A DNA stretch of 43,686 nt from Kiritimatiellia bacterium (lineage in GTDB: Bacteria; Verrucomicrobiota; Kiritimatiellia; RFP12; UBA1067), in the NCBI GenBank assembly GCA_017405115.1, contig JAFRBA010000012.1:1-43686 (forward strand). The letters are read 5' to 3'. Position 1 is the first letter of the stretch. The number at the start of each line of letters is the position of its first letter. The position numbers and the translations under genes were made by a program. The notes under the pieces were generated by a model that saw only the letters and a program-made list of their open reading frames with translations, had not been told where the DNA came from and did no database searches. Of the stretch, positions 8,635-16,048 are shown one piece after another.

Positions 8635-9630
8635 ATGGAGGCTCGCAGGACACGCAAGCTGAGGCACGTCCTCCTGGTGCCGTTTGAGTGGGTCGGCATC
8701 GGGCTCGGGCTTTGCATCATACCGTGGCTGCCGCGCCCATGGCTCTACGGTCTCTGCGACGCCCTGTCGCGCGTCATGTACCGCTTCGACAGGCGAGGAA
8801 AGAGGCGTGCGCTCGCCAACCTGCGGATAGTCCGCGGCGCACGCCCCCCGATTCACGGGCTCTTCTCCTTCAATCCCGACAAGGTGAGCTACAACCCGAC
8901 TAGGGACGAGGAGAGAATCATCCGCCGATCCTACCGGAACATGGCAAGGACAGTAGGCTATGCGTTCTGGACATGTCGGCGCGCGAAGGAGCGCGCGGCC
9001 GCGACCGGCGTCATGTGCGAAGAGGGTCGGCGCTTCCTGGCCGAGAACCGTCCGGCCGTCACGGTCTCGGGACACATCGGCTGCTGGGAGATACTGTCCC
9101 AGCTGGCGTTCCTGGAAGGGCACCCGATGATGTCGGTCGCGAAGGACATCGGAACATCCGGCATGACGGCGCTGCTGATGAGGGCCCGTCGGTCGATAGG
9201 GCAGGAGATCGTCCATGCGGACGGCGCGTTCAAGCCGCTCATGCAGGGGTTGAAGGACGGCAAGTCCCTCGGGCTGCTCGTCGACCAGAGCGTGTCGCCG
9301 AAGCACGGCGGCGTATGGGTGAGGTTCTTCGGCTACCCGATGACGGTCTCCGCTGCGCCCGCCTTTTTCTCCGCCAAGGGCCGCGTGCCGATCGCCGTCG
9401 CATGGTCGCGTCCGCTCAGGGACGGGCGCTTCCGCTGCGAGGTCGTGGACGTCATATCGCCGGCGGAGGCCCGTGACGTGTGGGCCACTACGCAGCGCTG
9501 CGCCAATGACATTGCGCGGATTGTGCGCCGCCATCCGTCCTGCTGGGTGCTCAACTACAACTTCTTCAGCAATTGGCCGAGGCCCGAGGACCTCGAGGCA
9601 CTGGCGGCGAGGGAGGCGAAGTCGCGATGA
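8635..9630 (+). CDS. LpxL/HtrB-like lipid A acyltransferase
   Basis: This 331-residue protein has an N-terminal hydrophobic helix (LVPFEWVGIGLGLCIIPWLP), as in lauroyl/myristoyl acyltransferases of lipid A assembly. The catalytic H-x4-E motif is visible as SGHIGCWE (H147, E152). Other family features are RRSYRNMARTVGY, LLVDQSVSPKHGGVWVRFFGYP and CWVLNYNFFSNWP near the end. These enzymes transfer a fatty acyl chain from acyl-ACP to a lipid A precursor at the inner membrane. It starts 3 bp after the VWA gene and overlaps the glycosyltransferase by 4 bp, so it belongs to the same operon. Which acyl chain and position it uses cannot be told. Confidence 0.88.
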   Translation: MEARRTRKLRHVLLVPFEWVGIGLGLCIIPWLPRPWLYGLCDALSRVMYRFDRRGKRRALANLRIVRGARPPIHGLFSFNPDKVSYNPTRDEERIIRRSYRNMARTVGYAFWTCRRAKERAAATGVMCEEGRRFLAENRPAVTVSGHIGCWEILSQLAFLEGHPMMSVAKDIGTSGMTALLMRARRSIGQEIVHADGAFKPLMQGLKDGKSLGLLVDQSVSPKHGGVWVRFFGYPMTVSAAPAFFSAKGRVPIAVAWSRPLRDGRFRCEVVDVISPAEARDVWATTQRCANDIARIVRRHPSCWVLNYNFFSNWPRPEDLEALAAREAKSR

Positions 9631-10784
9631 GGATACTGCAGGTGCTGCCGGCCCTTGAGCAGGGGGGCGTCGAGTGGGACGCGGTTGAGCTCGCGCTCGA
9701 GCTCCAGGCGCGCGGCGTCCCGAATGGCGTGGCCTCGGCGGGCGGAAGCATGGTCGCCAGGCTTGACGCCGCAGGCGTGCCCCATCACGCGCTGCCGCTG
9801 GCGACGAAGAGCCCGTTCGGCATCATTGCCAACGCCGGGCGGATCGCGCGCCTCGTGCACGACGGCGGCTACGACCTCGTGCACGTCCGGTCGCGCGCCC
9901 CCGCGTGGAGCGTGCGGATCGCGGCGCGGAGGGCCGGCTTCCCGTGGCTCGCAACGTACCACGGCGTGTACGGGACGAAGCCTGCTTGCCTGAAGCTGCC
10001 GTACAACCGCGTGATGCTCGCGGGGCTCAAGACCATATGCGTGTCCGACTTCGTGCGACGCCATGTGGAGAGCGTGTACAATCCGGCTCCGGGACAGCTG
10101 GTCACGATACACGACGGCGCGGACACGGCGCGCTTCCGTCCGGACGCCGCCACCCCCGAGGCGATAGCGGGGTTCCGCCGCGAGCACGGCTTCGAGGCCG
10201 ACGCCCCGCTGATCGTCATGGCCGGCCGCCTCACGCGCTGGAAGGGGCAGCATCTGCTCCTGGCCGCCGCCGCGCAGATGCGCCACGAGCGCTTCGGGAT
10301 GCTCTTCGTCGGCTCGGACCAGGGGCGCGTCGACTATTCTGCCGAGCTCAGGGCCCTGGCAGCGGCGCTTCCGCCGGGGCGCCGCGTTTCGTTCCTGGAG
10401 CGCAGCGACGACATGCCGCTCGTCTATGCCGCAGGCGACGTCGCCGTGAACGCATCGAGCGGACAGCCCGAGGCATTCGGACGAGTAATCCCCGAGGCCC
10501 AGGCGACGGGCAGGATAGTGGTTGGAACTGCGCATGGCGGCGCCTGCGAGACGATTGAGGACGGCGTGACGGGATTCCTCGTGCCGCCGGGCGACGTCGG
10601 CGCGCTCGCCGCCAGGCTGGACGCGGTCTTCGACATGGACCAGGAAGAGCGCGCCCGCATGCAGGCCGCGGCGGTCAGTTCCGTAAACGAGCGTTTCTCC
10701 GTCGCCGCCACTTGCGAACGCACTATAGGGCTCTACCGCGAGATCCTGGCTGATCCCGCGGCGAGAAAGAAAAAATATAGGTAA
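9627..10784 (+). CDS. Glycosyltransferase family 4
   Basis: This 385-residue protein starts at ATG 9627 overlapping the acyltransferase. It has the GT-B arrangement: an N-terminal half opening with MRILQVLPALEQGGVEWDAVEL, and a C-terminal nucleotide-sugar domain with VMAGRLTRWKGQHLLLAAAAQM and an E-x7-E motif (PEAFGRVIPEAQATGR, near residue 282), followed by GFLVPPGDVGALAARL. This is typical of retaining GT4 enzymes that build LPS core or O-antigen sugars. The surrounding acyltransferase, GT8-like and kinase genes support a lipid A/core role. Donor and acceptor sugars are unknown. Confidence 0.9.
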   Translation: MRILQVLPALEQGGVEWDAVELALELQARGVPNGVASAGGSMVARLDAAGVPHHALPLATKSPFGIIANAGRIARLVHDGGYDLVHVRSRAPAWSVRIAARRAGFPWLATYHGVYGTKPACLKLPYNRVMLAGLKTICVSDFVRRHVESVYNPAPGQLVTIHDGADTARFRPDAATPEAIAGFRREHGFEADAPLIVMAGRLTRWKGQHLLLAAAAQMRHERFGMLFVGSDQGRVDYSAELRALAAALPPGRRVSFLERSDDMPLVYAAGDVAVNASSGQPEAFGRVIPEAQATGRIVVGTAHGGACETIEDGVTGFLVPPGDVGALAARLDAVFDMDQEERARMQAAAVSSVNERFSVAATCERTIGLYREILADPAARKKKYR

Positions 10785-10798
10785 GAAGGGGGTATGAC

Positions 10799-11587
10799 AT
10801 GTCGGACAAGGTCAACGTCCTCTGTCTCAAGTGGGGAAAGCGCTACGGCGCCGACTACGTGAACCGTCTCTACCGCGGCGTGAGCGCGAATCTGTCGCGT
10901 CCGTTCAGGTTCGTCTGCGTGACGGACGATCCGTCCGGCCTCGCCGCAGGCGTCGAGACTGCGCCGTTCGACGAGCAGCCGCCGGGGATGCAGCTGAACA
11001 AATACTACCCGACATGGCCGAATCTGCTGTCGAAGCTCACCGTGTTCCGGAAGGGGTTCGCGGGGCTGGAGGGACCGACGCTTTTCCTCGACATCGACCA
11101 GCTGATCGTCGGCTCGCTCGACTGCTTCTTCGACTACCGCCCCGGCGAGTTCTGCATGATCCACAACTGGATAGAGTTCCGCAAGCGCATCCTGAGGCCT
11201 CGTCCGTTCGTCGGGAACTCTTCCTGCTTCCGCTTCGAGGCCGGCGGGCGGTTCGACTACGTCTACCGAACTTTTCTCCGTGAGATGGCGCAGGCCATGG
11301 ACATGGAGGTGTTCTCGACGGAGCAGCGCTTCATGACCCACGCCGTGGGCGAGGCGAACGTGAACTGGTGGCCTGCGAACTTCGTGTGCTCCTTCAAGCG
11401 CAGCTGTACCTGGCCCTGGCCTCTCAACCACTTCCTCGCGCCGCGCCGTCCGGCGGACATGCGCATACTCTGCTTCCACGGCGACCCTTCGCCGGAGCAG
11501 GCCATCGCGGGCTACCGCGGCAGGCATCTCAACACCTGGACTCTCCCCGCGCCTTGGGTCAAGGACATCATGGAGGGCTGCAAGTGA
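10799..11587 (+). CDS. GT8-like glycosyltransferase
   Basis: This 262-residue protein opens with VNVLCLKWGKRYGADYVNRLYRGV and has a DxD motif (LFLDIDQLIVGS, D98 and D100) as in GT-A enzymes that bind a metal and a nucleotide sugar. SKLTVFRKGF upstream of the DxD and the late CFHGDPSPEQA motif match uncharacterised glycosyltransferases found in polysaccharide loci. A ribosome site (AAGAAGGGGG) precedes ATG 10799 and its stop overlaps the next gene by 4 bp. It probably adds a hexose to the glycolipid made by this operon. Confidence 0.75.
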   Translation: MSDKVNVLCLKWGKRYGADYVNRLYRGVSANLSRPFRFVCVTDDPSGLAAGVETAPFDEQPPGMQLNKYYPTWPNLLSKLTVFRKGFAGLEGPTLFLDIDQLIVGSLDCFFDYRPGEFCMIHNWIEFRKRILRPRPFVGNSSCFRFEAGGRFDYVYRTFLREMAQAMDMEVFSTEQRFMTHAVGEANVNWWPANFVCSFKRSCTWPWPLNHFLAPRRPADMRILCFHGDPSPEQAIAGYRGRHLNTWTLPAPWVKDIMEGCK

Positions 11588-12489
11588 AGCACGTCTCCGT
11601 TGACGCAGGCCACCTCGCCGACCTTCTGGCCGAGAGCCTCAGGCTTGTGGCGGTCGACCTGACGCCTCTGGACGTCGAATGCGCCTGGCCGGTCTTCAAG
11701 GCGACGGCCATCGGCTGCGAGCCGATGTTCGTGAAGGTGACGGAGCCGGACGCCGCAAGGCGGGCGCTTGCCTTCCTGTCTGCCGCGGAACGGCCTTTCC
11801 TGCCGCGTCCGGTCCTGCCGGAGGCGTTGGAGTTCTGCGGACACTCCGTGCTGTGCCTGGAGTGGAAGTCCGCCGCGCGCGTCAACGCCGAGGACATGAC
11901 GGATGGCCAGCTGCGCAGCTTCCTCGACGGCTGCATCTCGCTCTCCGAGGCCCTCGCCGCATACCGAGGCCCCGTCGCGCCGCTCGAGGAGGAGGAGTCT
12001 CCGCGCGGCGAGTACGCCAGACTCAACTGCTATTCCCTGCGGCACAGGCTCGCCGGGCGCGTCATCAGGCCCATTCTGTCCGTGCCCGAGGACGAGCGCG
12101 CCTACGGCGGCCGCAAGCTCGTGACGATACACGGCGACCTGCAGCCGAAGAACTACGGCTTCGACGGCGACCGGTTCGCGGCGGTTTTCGACACCGACGA
12201 CCTTACGCAGGGACTCGCCTGCGAGGACGCCGCGTATGCCTTCACCGAACGCGCGAGGCGCTCGGAACTGACGCCCCAGAAGCGCGAGAGGCTGGCGGCG
12301 CTCTTCCGGCGCATGGTGGAGATGTCTCCGTGGCCGGCGGACGAGTGGCGTATCGCGGTGAATCATGCGAGGCTGAGGATCGCGGCCAGGCGGCTGGCGA
12401 ACCACCCCGACTCCGTCTTCATCGCCTTCGACATCCGTCGCCGCGACGCGCCCCTGCGGCATCTCCTCGAGTCCCTGCGCGGGCTGTGA
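11584..12489 (+). CDS. APH/choline-kinase-like phosphotransferase
   Basis: This 301-residue protein starts at GTG 11584 in a 4-bp overlap with the preceding gene. The protein-kinase-like catalytic loop is IHGDLQPKN (H183, D185, N190) and the metal-binding segment is VFDTDDL (D203). A Lys in MFVKVTEP near residue 47 would contact ATP. This pattern is shared by aminoglycoside phosphotransferases, choline kinases and LPS-core sugar kinases. Given the operon, phosphorylation of a core sugar or lipid-linked intermediate is more likely than antibiotic resistance. It is the last gene of the operon; no clear terminator follows, only inverted repeats at 12494-12505 and 12575-12597. Confidence 0.78.
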   Translation: MKHVSVDAGHLADLLAESLRLVAVDLTPLDVECAWPVFKATAIGCEPMFVKVTEPDAARRALAFLSAAERPFLPRPVLPEALEFCGHSVLCLEWKSAARVNAEDMTDGQLRSFLDGCISLSEALAAYRGPVAPLEEEESPRGEYARLNCYSLRHRLAGRVIRPILSVPEDERAYGGRKLVTIHGDLQPKNYGFDGDRFAAVFDTDDLTQGLACEDAAYAFTERARRSELTPQKRERLAALFRRMVEMSPWPADEWRIAVNHARLRIAARRLANHPDSVFIAFDIRRRDAPLRHLLESLRGL

Positions 12490-12574
12490 ACCTGCGCCAT
12501 GGCGCTTCCAAAGGGGCGCACATGGGCTTTGTGAGCAAGGTGGGTGTACCATGTTCAAGAAATGATTATGCCCA

Positions 12575-12597
12575 TGTATGGTTTCGCCGCCCATACA
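12575..12597 (+). repeat. Inverted repeat after the envelope operon
   Basis: TGTATGG and CCATACA, 9 nt apart, lie between the kinase gene and the next promoter. It could form a hairpin, but no T tract follows, so terminator function is uncertain. Confidence 0.35.
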
Positions 12598-12625
12598 AAC
12601 GAGGCGATATTTTCGCGTCTTCCGT

Positions 12626-12655
12626 TTGACAAGGAGAGGCTGAATTTGGTACAAT
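12626..12655 (+). promoter_or_regulatory. Promoter of the orphan ATPase gene
   Basis: TTGACA (12626-12631), an 18-bp spacer and TACAAT (12650-12655) preceded by TTTGG. This is the best -35/-10 pair in the window and marks the left edge of the defence island. Confidence 0.75.
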
Positions 12656-12682
12656 ACTGTCTTGAAAAGTCGGGGGAGAAGG

Positions 12683-14008
12683 ATGATAATTAGTTTTTCA
12701 ACAGAAAACTGGATGTCTTATCGCAACAAATGCGAGATTACTTTTGTTGCGACAAGGGAGCAGCATCATGGTGAGCGCGTGACGAAAGTGAAGCGTTTGC
12801 AGGCTCGTTTTCTGCCTATTGCCATGCTTTTTGGTGGAAATGCCAGCGGAAAGACAAACTTCTTCCGCGCACTTGACTTTGCCAAGTTCATGGTGTCGCG
12901 AGGGTATTTCCTCGCTCCGGAAGCGCGTATTCCCGTTGAGCCGTATCTGCTGGATGCTGACAGCCGGAAGAAGCCGACAACTATGGCGTTCCGCCTTCTT
13001 ATAGGCGATGATGTCTATGCTTATGAGTTTTCCGTGGACGGAGTTCGCGTCGTGCATGAAAAACTGTTCCGCGAGACGGCGCCAGCCGAAGACGTGCGTT
13101 TCGAACGGACTTACGATGCGTCATCTGAGGCCTACACGTACGAGTACGGCGCGGCCCACGAACAGGATCGGCAGCTGCTTGAGCTCATTGCCAAGTCCAC
13201 GCGCGGGAATCAGCTGTTCTTGATGACGGCCTCGACCCAGAATGTCGTGGCCTTCAAGCCGGTCTATGACTGGTTTGACAAGACGCTTTGCCTGATTTCG
13301 CCAAATGCGCACTATGCACCGAAGGAACGCTATGCCGATGAGTCTGCACCATATTTTACGCGCATGAATGCGATCTTGGCCGATTTTGACACTGGCATCA
13401 AGCGCATTGTCCGAAAACCCGTCAGCGTGGATGCCTTGCCGATTCCGCCTGTGGTCGTGAAGACGGTCACGGACAATCTGAAGGAGGGTCTGACGGTGCG
13501 AGTTGAGAGCGAGGACCGCACCTGGCCTTACCTGCTGACGCGCAAGGACGGTGTCGTCACGGCCGAGAAGCTGGTCGCGTGCCATGTGTCCCATGACGGG
13601 CACGAGGAGGAATTTGAGCTAGAGCACGAGTCGGACGGCACGAAGCGCATCCTCGACCTGCTCCCGGCGTTTGTCGACATGGAGAACAAGTCGAGCGATC
13701 GCGTCTATGTCATAGACGAGATCGACCGATGCCTGCATACATATGCCGCGCGCAAGCTGGTCATGACGTTCTTGGATGGTTGCACGAACGACACGCGCGG
13801 ACAGCTTCTGGCGACCACGCATGACATTGGGCTCTTGTCACAGTCGCTTTTGCGTCGCGACGAGATGTGGCTCGCCGAGCGCAACCGCGACGAGGTGTCG
13901 GAGATTTTCGCCGTCTCCGATTTCTCCGAGGCGCGGAAAGACACGGATCTCCGGAAGAGCTATCTCACGGGTCGCATGGGCGGGCTGCCATCAATTGTCA
14001 TTCGCTAA
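12683..14008 (+). CDS. RloA/AAA_15-like ATPase without partner
   Basis: This 441-residue protein starts at ATG 12683 behind AGAAGG. It opens MIISFSTENWMSYRNKCEITF as in SMC/OLD-related defence ATPases. Walker A is GGNASGKT (residues 51-58). The Walker B and D-loop region is VYVIDEIDRCLH near residue 342, followed by LLATTHDIGLL. It is clearly related to the RloA-like protein at 20388 (FGGNASGKTNFFRA against FGANAGGKTTFFRA, and similar endings). Relatives usually work with an RloB- or TOPRIM-type nuclease, but here only broken fragments follow. It may be a surviving half of an abortive-infection pair, or may act alone. Family confidence is good; function is inference. Confidence 0.8.
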   Translation: MIISFSTENWMSYRNKCEITFVATREQHHGERVTKVKRLQARFLPIAMLFGGNASGKTNFFRALDFAKFMVSRGYFLAPEARIPVEPYLLDADSRKKPTTMAFRLLIGDDVYAYEFSVDGVRVVHEKLFRETAPAEDVRFERTYDASSEAYTYEYGAAHEQDRQLLELIAKSTRGNQLFLMTASTQNVVAFKPVYDWFDKTLCLISPNAHYAPKERYADESAPYFTRMNAILADFDTGIKRIVRKPVSVDALPIPPVVVKTVTDNLKEGLTVRVESEDRTWPYLLTRKDGVVTAEKLVACHVSHDGHEEEFELEHESDGTKRILDLLPAFVDMENKSSDRVYVIDEIDRCLHTYAARKLVMTFLDGCTNDTRGQLLATTHDIGLLSQSLLRRDEMWLAERNRDEVSEIFAVSDFSEARKDTDLRKSYLTGRMGGLPSIVIR

Positions 14009-14020
14009 GGGGGACTTGAC

Positions 14021-14146
14021 TTGCAGTTTACGCGATCTTCGGGCAAGACAACGGTTTTCACGTTGTGCGAAGCCATCCGTCAGGTCGATGCGGAAGAGGA
14101 AGCCAAGATGATGACTGATTTATCAGGAGGTATGGCTGATGTGTAG
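14021..14146 (+). other. Short open frame, possible gene remnant
   Basis: A 41-codon frame (TTG 14021, stop 14144-14146) reads LQFTRSSGKTTVFTLCEAI and ends MTDLSGGMADV. It follows the ATPase by 12 bp behind a purine-rich AAGGGGGAC. I do not recognise it; it may be the end of a lost gene. Confidence 0.25.
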
Positions 14147-14162
14147 CATTGGAGGTAATCGG

Positions 14163-14290
14163 ATGAGCGCGGAAATGGTAGGGTCACGCGTCCCGCGTGA
14201 CCGCATGATCCTCATCGCGGGTATGGGCACATCTCCGGCGGTACTGACGGAGACGGTCTGGGCGTTCGCGTACCAGGAGAATGAGCTTAT
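14163..14290 (+). pseudogene. 5' fragment resembling a CRISPR-associated NE0113-type protein
   Basis: ATG 14163 has a good GGAGG ribosome site. After a REP-like insertion (GSRVPRDR) the product reads MILIAGMGTSPAVLTETVWA. This recalls the opening of the Cas NE0113/TIGR02584 family (a Rossmann-like start with G-x-SP-x-(I/L)-(V/L)TET). The similarity stops abruptly after about 40 residues and unrelated sequence follows, so this is a truncated remnant. No CRISPR array or other cas gene is present in the window. The assignment rests on one motif. Confidence 0.4.
14178..14202 (+). repeat. REP-like hairpin 1 (GTAG foot)
   Basis: GTAG (14178-14181) is followed at once by a perfect 9-bp stem (GGTCACGCG / CGCGTGACC) around TCC. 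It lies in frame in the Cas-like fragment and has the same layout as the hairpins at 19893 and 36267. Confidence 0.7.
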
Positions 14291-14295
14291 GTATG

Positions 14296-14418
14296 CTAAT
14301 TATAGCCGTTCTTGTTCTGGTCTATCAAGAAATCGGAAAGTTGCCCAAGCTTTTCGTCCGCGCTTTCATTCATCCTGCCGATTTGATATACTTCTTCCTG
14401 CCATGTTGAGGCAATCGT
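14296..14418 (-). pseudogene. Minus-strand C-terminal gene fragment
   Basis: On the minus strand an open stretch of about 40 codons ends at a TAG (14296-14298). It reads WQEEVYQIGRMNESADEKLG, then QLSDFLIDQNKNGYN. The composition is protein-like (amphipathic and acidic, no rare-residue noise), unlike the plus frames here. There is no start codon, so it looks like the tail of a deleted gene. Family unknown. Confidence 0.35.
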
Positions 14419-14674
14419 TTACAGACTCCATCTTCGCCACGAACACGGACGGAAGCGGCAAGGCCGCGTCCTACGTCCGCGTATTGGATATGCTCGGTTC
14501 AATCCTGACGAAACACTATCCGACGCCGTTCGTCGGCGGCTCCATGAGGCGCAGCTTTTCGCTCGCAGACATCCACGCTTTCTCAAGGTCGGAGACACGT
14601 CCTTCAAGTCGCCGAAGAAATTCTTTGAACTGGCTATGAATTGCGCGGATAATAGTATTGAAGCAATTTGCTAA
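14412..14674 (+). pseudogene. Frameshifted gene remnant
   Basis: One frame gives TDSIFATNTDGSGKAASYVR and VLDMLGSILTKHYPTPF. Near 14578-14585 the protein-like reading moves to another frame: FLKVGDTSFKSPKKFFELAM, then NCADNSIEAIC and a stop at 14672-14674. The pieces look like one small protein broken by a frameshift and lacking its start. I cannot name the family. Confidence 0.4.
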
Positions 14675-14698
14675 AAGGTGTGTAATAGGAGTGACGAT

Positions 14699-16048
14699 AT
14701 GACTAAGGAAGAATATGAGAAGAGTCCGAATCTTGTCAAGGTACGAGAGGATCGGGAGGTCGTTCGCTTGGCCACATGCGCGGATGGGAAGTTTAAGACG
14801 CTTTCGGATTCACCATGGAAACAGAAGGACGAGGATGTCACGATTGCTGATTTGCGGAAGCGAGTTGAGCCATGGTTGACGGCGTTGTTTCAATCGGAGC
14901 ATTTGTCTCTTCTCATTGGAACTGGATTGACGAGTGCCGCTTGCTTCGCGACGGGGGGTAAGCCGCGGGCTATGGAGGAGCAGCCGTTTGATAATTACGG
15001 CGCGAAGATCGAAAAAGCGGCGGAAGACTCGGCAAAACGTCTGGGGCGGGGGACGAAGAATTTTGAGGATACCATTCGTGTTGCCAACGAATTGTTGCGT
15101 GGTATGCGGATACAAGGTGTTGGTAAGGCTGCAGACAAACTGGAAGCGGAGATCAAAGATAAGCTTTCGGGGTTGGTGAAGGACTTGCTGGCGAATGAAA
15201 ATACGCTCAAGAACGATAAAAGCGGAAAGTCGTGGAACTTGCTCGGCAATTTTTTGATGAGTTTTGCCGCGCGGTCAGGCGGGAAAGATCGGTTAAACTT
15301 GTTTACGACGAACTATGACCGAGTGTTGGAGGAAACGGCTGATCTGATTGGGCTTCGGCTTGTGGATAGGTTTGTTGGTAGCTTGGCTCCCGTTTTCAGG
15401 TCATCTCGGTTGGATGTTGATTATCATTATAATCCGCCGGGAATTCGCGGTGAGCCGAGGTTTCTTGAAGGTGTTGTGCGTTACACAAAAATGCACGGTT
15501 CGCTGGACTGGTTCCAGTGTGGTAAGCTTATTCGTAGGATGGGTGTGCCTTTTGGAGCGTCTGATATTATTCCGTATTTGACAGAGGATGGCGCTGATAA
15601 CAAACGCGAGTTTATCATTTATCCGAACTCTGCCAAAGATCGTGAAACTGCGGAATATCCTTATGTGGATTTGTTTCGCGATTTTGCTGCCGCGATTTGT
15701 CGCCCGAATAGCACATTGGTCACATACGGGTATGGTTTCGGAGATAGCCACATTAATCGTATCATTGAGGATGCACTGACAATCGCTTCAACACACCTTG
15801 TAATCCTTTCATTTGATCAGGCATCTGGGCGTATTCCTGATTTTTACGAGCGGAGCCGTGCGAAATCTCAGATGTCGCTTCTTGTAGGCAAAGATGTCGC
15901 ATCGTTGGAAGCATTGACCGATCACTACCTGCCAAAGCCAGCGATTGATACCGCCACCAATCGCATGGCAAAGGTGCTTGCGGATCGACGTGTATTTGAA
16001 GAACCTCCGAGCGGAGAAGATAGAACGAAAACAGAGGAGATGGTCTAA
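14699..16048 (+). CDS. SIR2-domain NADase of a SIR2-HerA defence pair
   Basis: This 449-residue protein starts at ATG 14699, 7 nt after AGGAG. Residues about 72-80 (LLIGTGLTSAA) are the Sir2 NAD-binding Gly motif. LFTTNYDRVLEE near residue 201 and the catalytic-region KMHGSLDWFQ near residue 263 (His within MHG) are standard for prokaryotic SIR2-like effectors. YGYGFGDSHINRII near residue 345 completes the fold. In SIR2-HerA (Nezha-type) systems SIR2 forms a complex with the HerA translocase and depletes NAD+ on phage infection. The stop overlaps the HerA start by 1 bp. Codons are richer in A/T third positions than in the flanking envelope genes, consistent with transfer. Confidence 0.88.
   Translation: MTKEEYEKSPNLVKVREDREVVRLATCADGKFKTLSDSPWKQKDEDVTIADLRKRVEPWLTALFQSEHLSLLIGTGLTSAACFATGGKPRAMEEQPFDNYGAKIEKAAEDSAKRLGRGTKNFEDTIRVANELLRGMRIQGVGKAADKLEAEIKDKLSGLVKDLLANENTLKNDKSGKSWNLLGNFLMSFAARSGGKDRLNLFTTNYDRVLEETADLIGLRLVDRFVGSLAPVFRSSRLDVDYHYNPPGIRGEPRFLEGVVRYTKMHGSLDWFQCGKLIRRMGVPFGASDIIPYLTEDGADNKREFIIYPNSAKDRETAEYPYVDLFRDFAAAICRPNSTLVTYGYGFGDSHINRIIEDALTIASTHLVILSFDQASGRIPDFYERSRAKSQMSLLVGKDVASLEALTDHYLPKPAIDTATNRMAKVLADRRVFEEPPSGEDRTKTEEMV

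Noticed and set aside
4952..9534. Very long minus-strand frames (671 and 762 residues) opposite the TPR, VWA and acyltransferase genes
   Set aside because: Shadow frames of high-GC codons: low-complexity Arg/Leu/Gly composition, no ribosome sites, and opposed by well-recognised genes.
11584..12489. Antibiotic (aminoglycoside) resistance gene
   Set aside because: The kinase fold is shared by many sugar kinases, and the gene is embedded in an envelope glycolipid operon.
14009..14698. CRISPR array near the Cas-like fragment
   Set aside because: No regularly spaced direct repeats here or elsewhere in the window.
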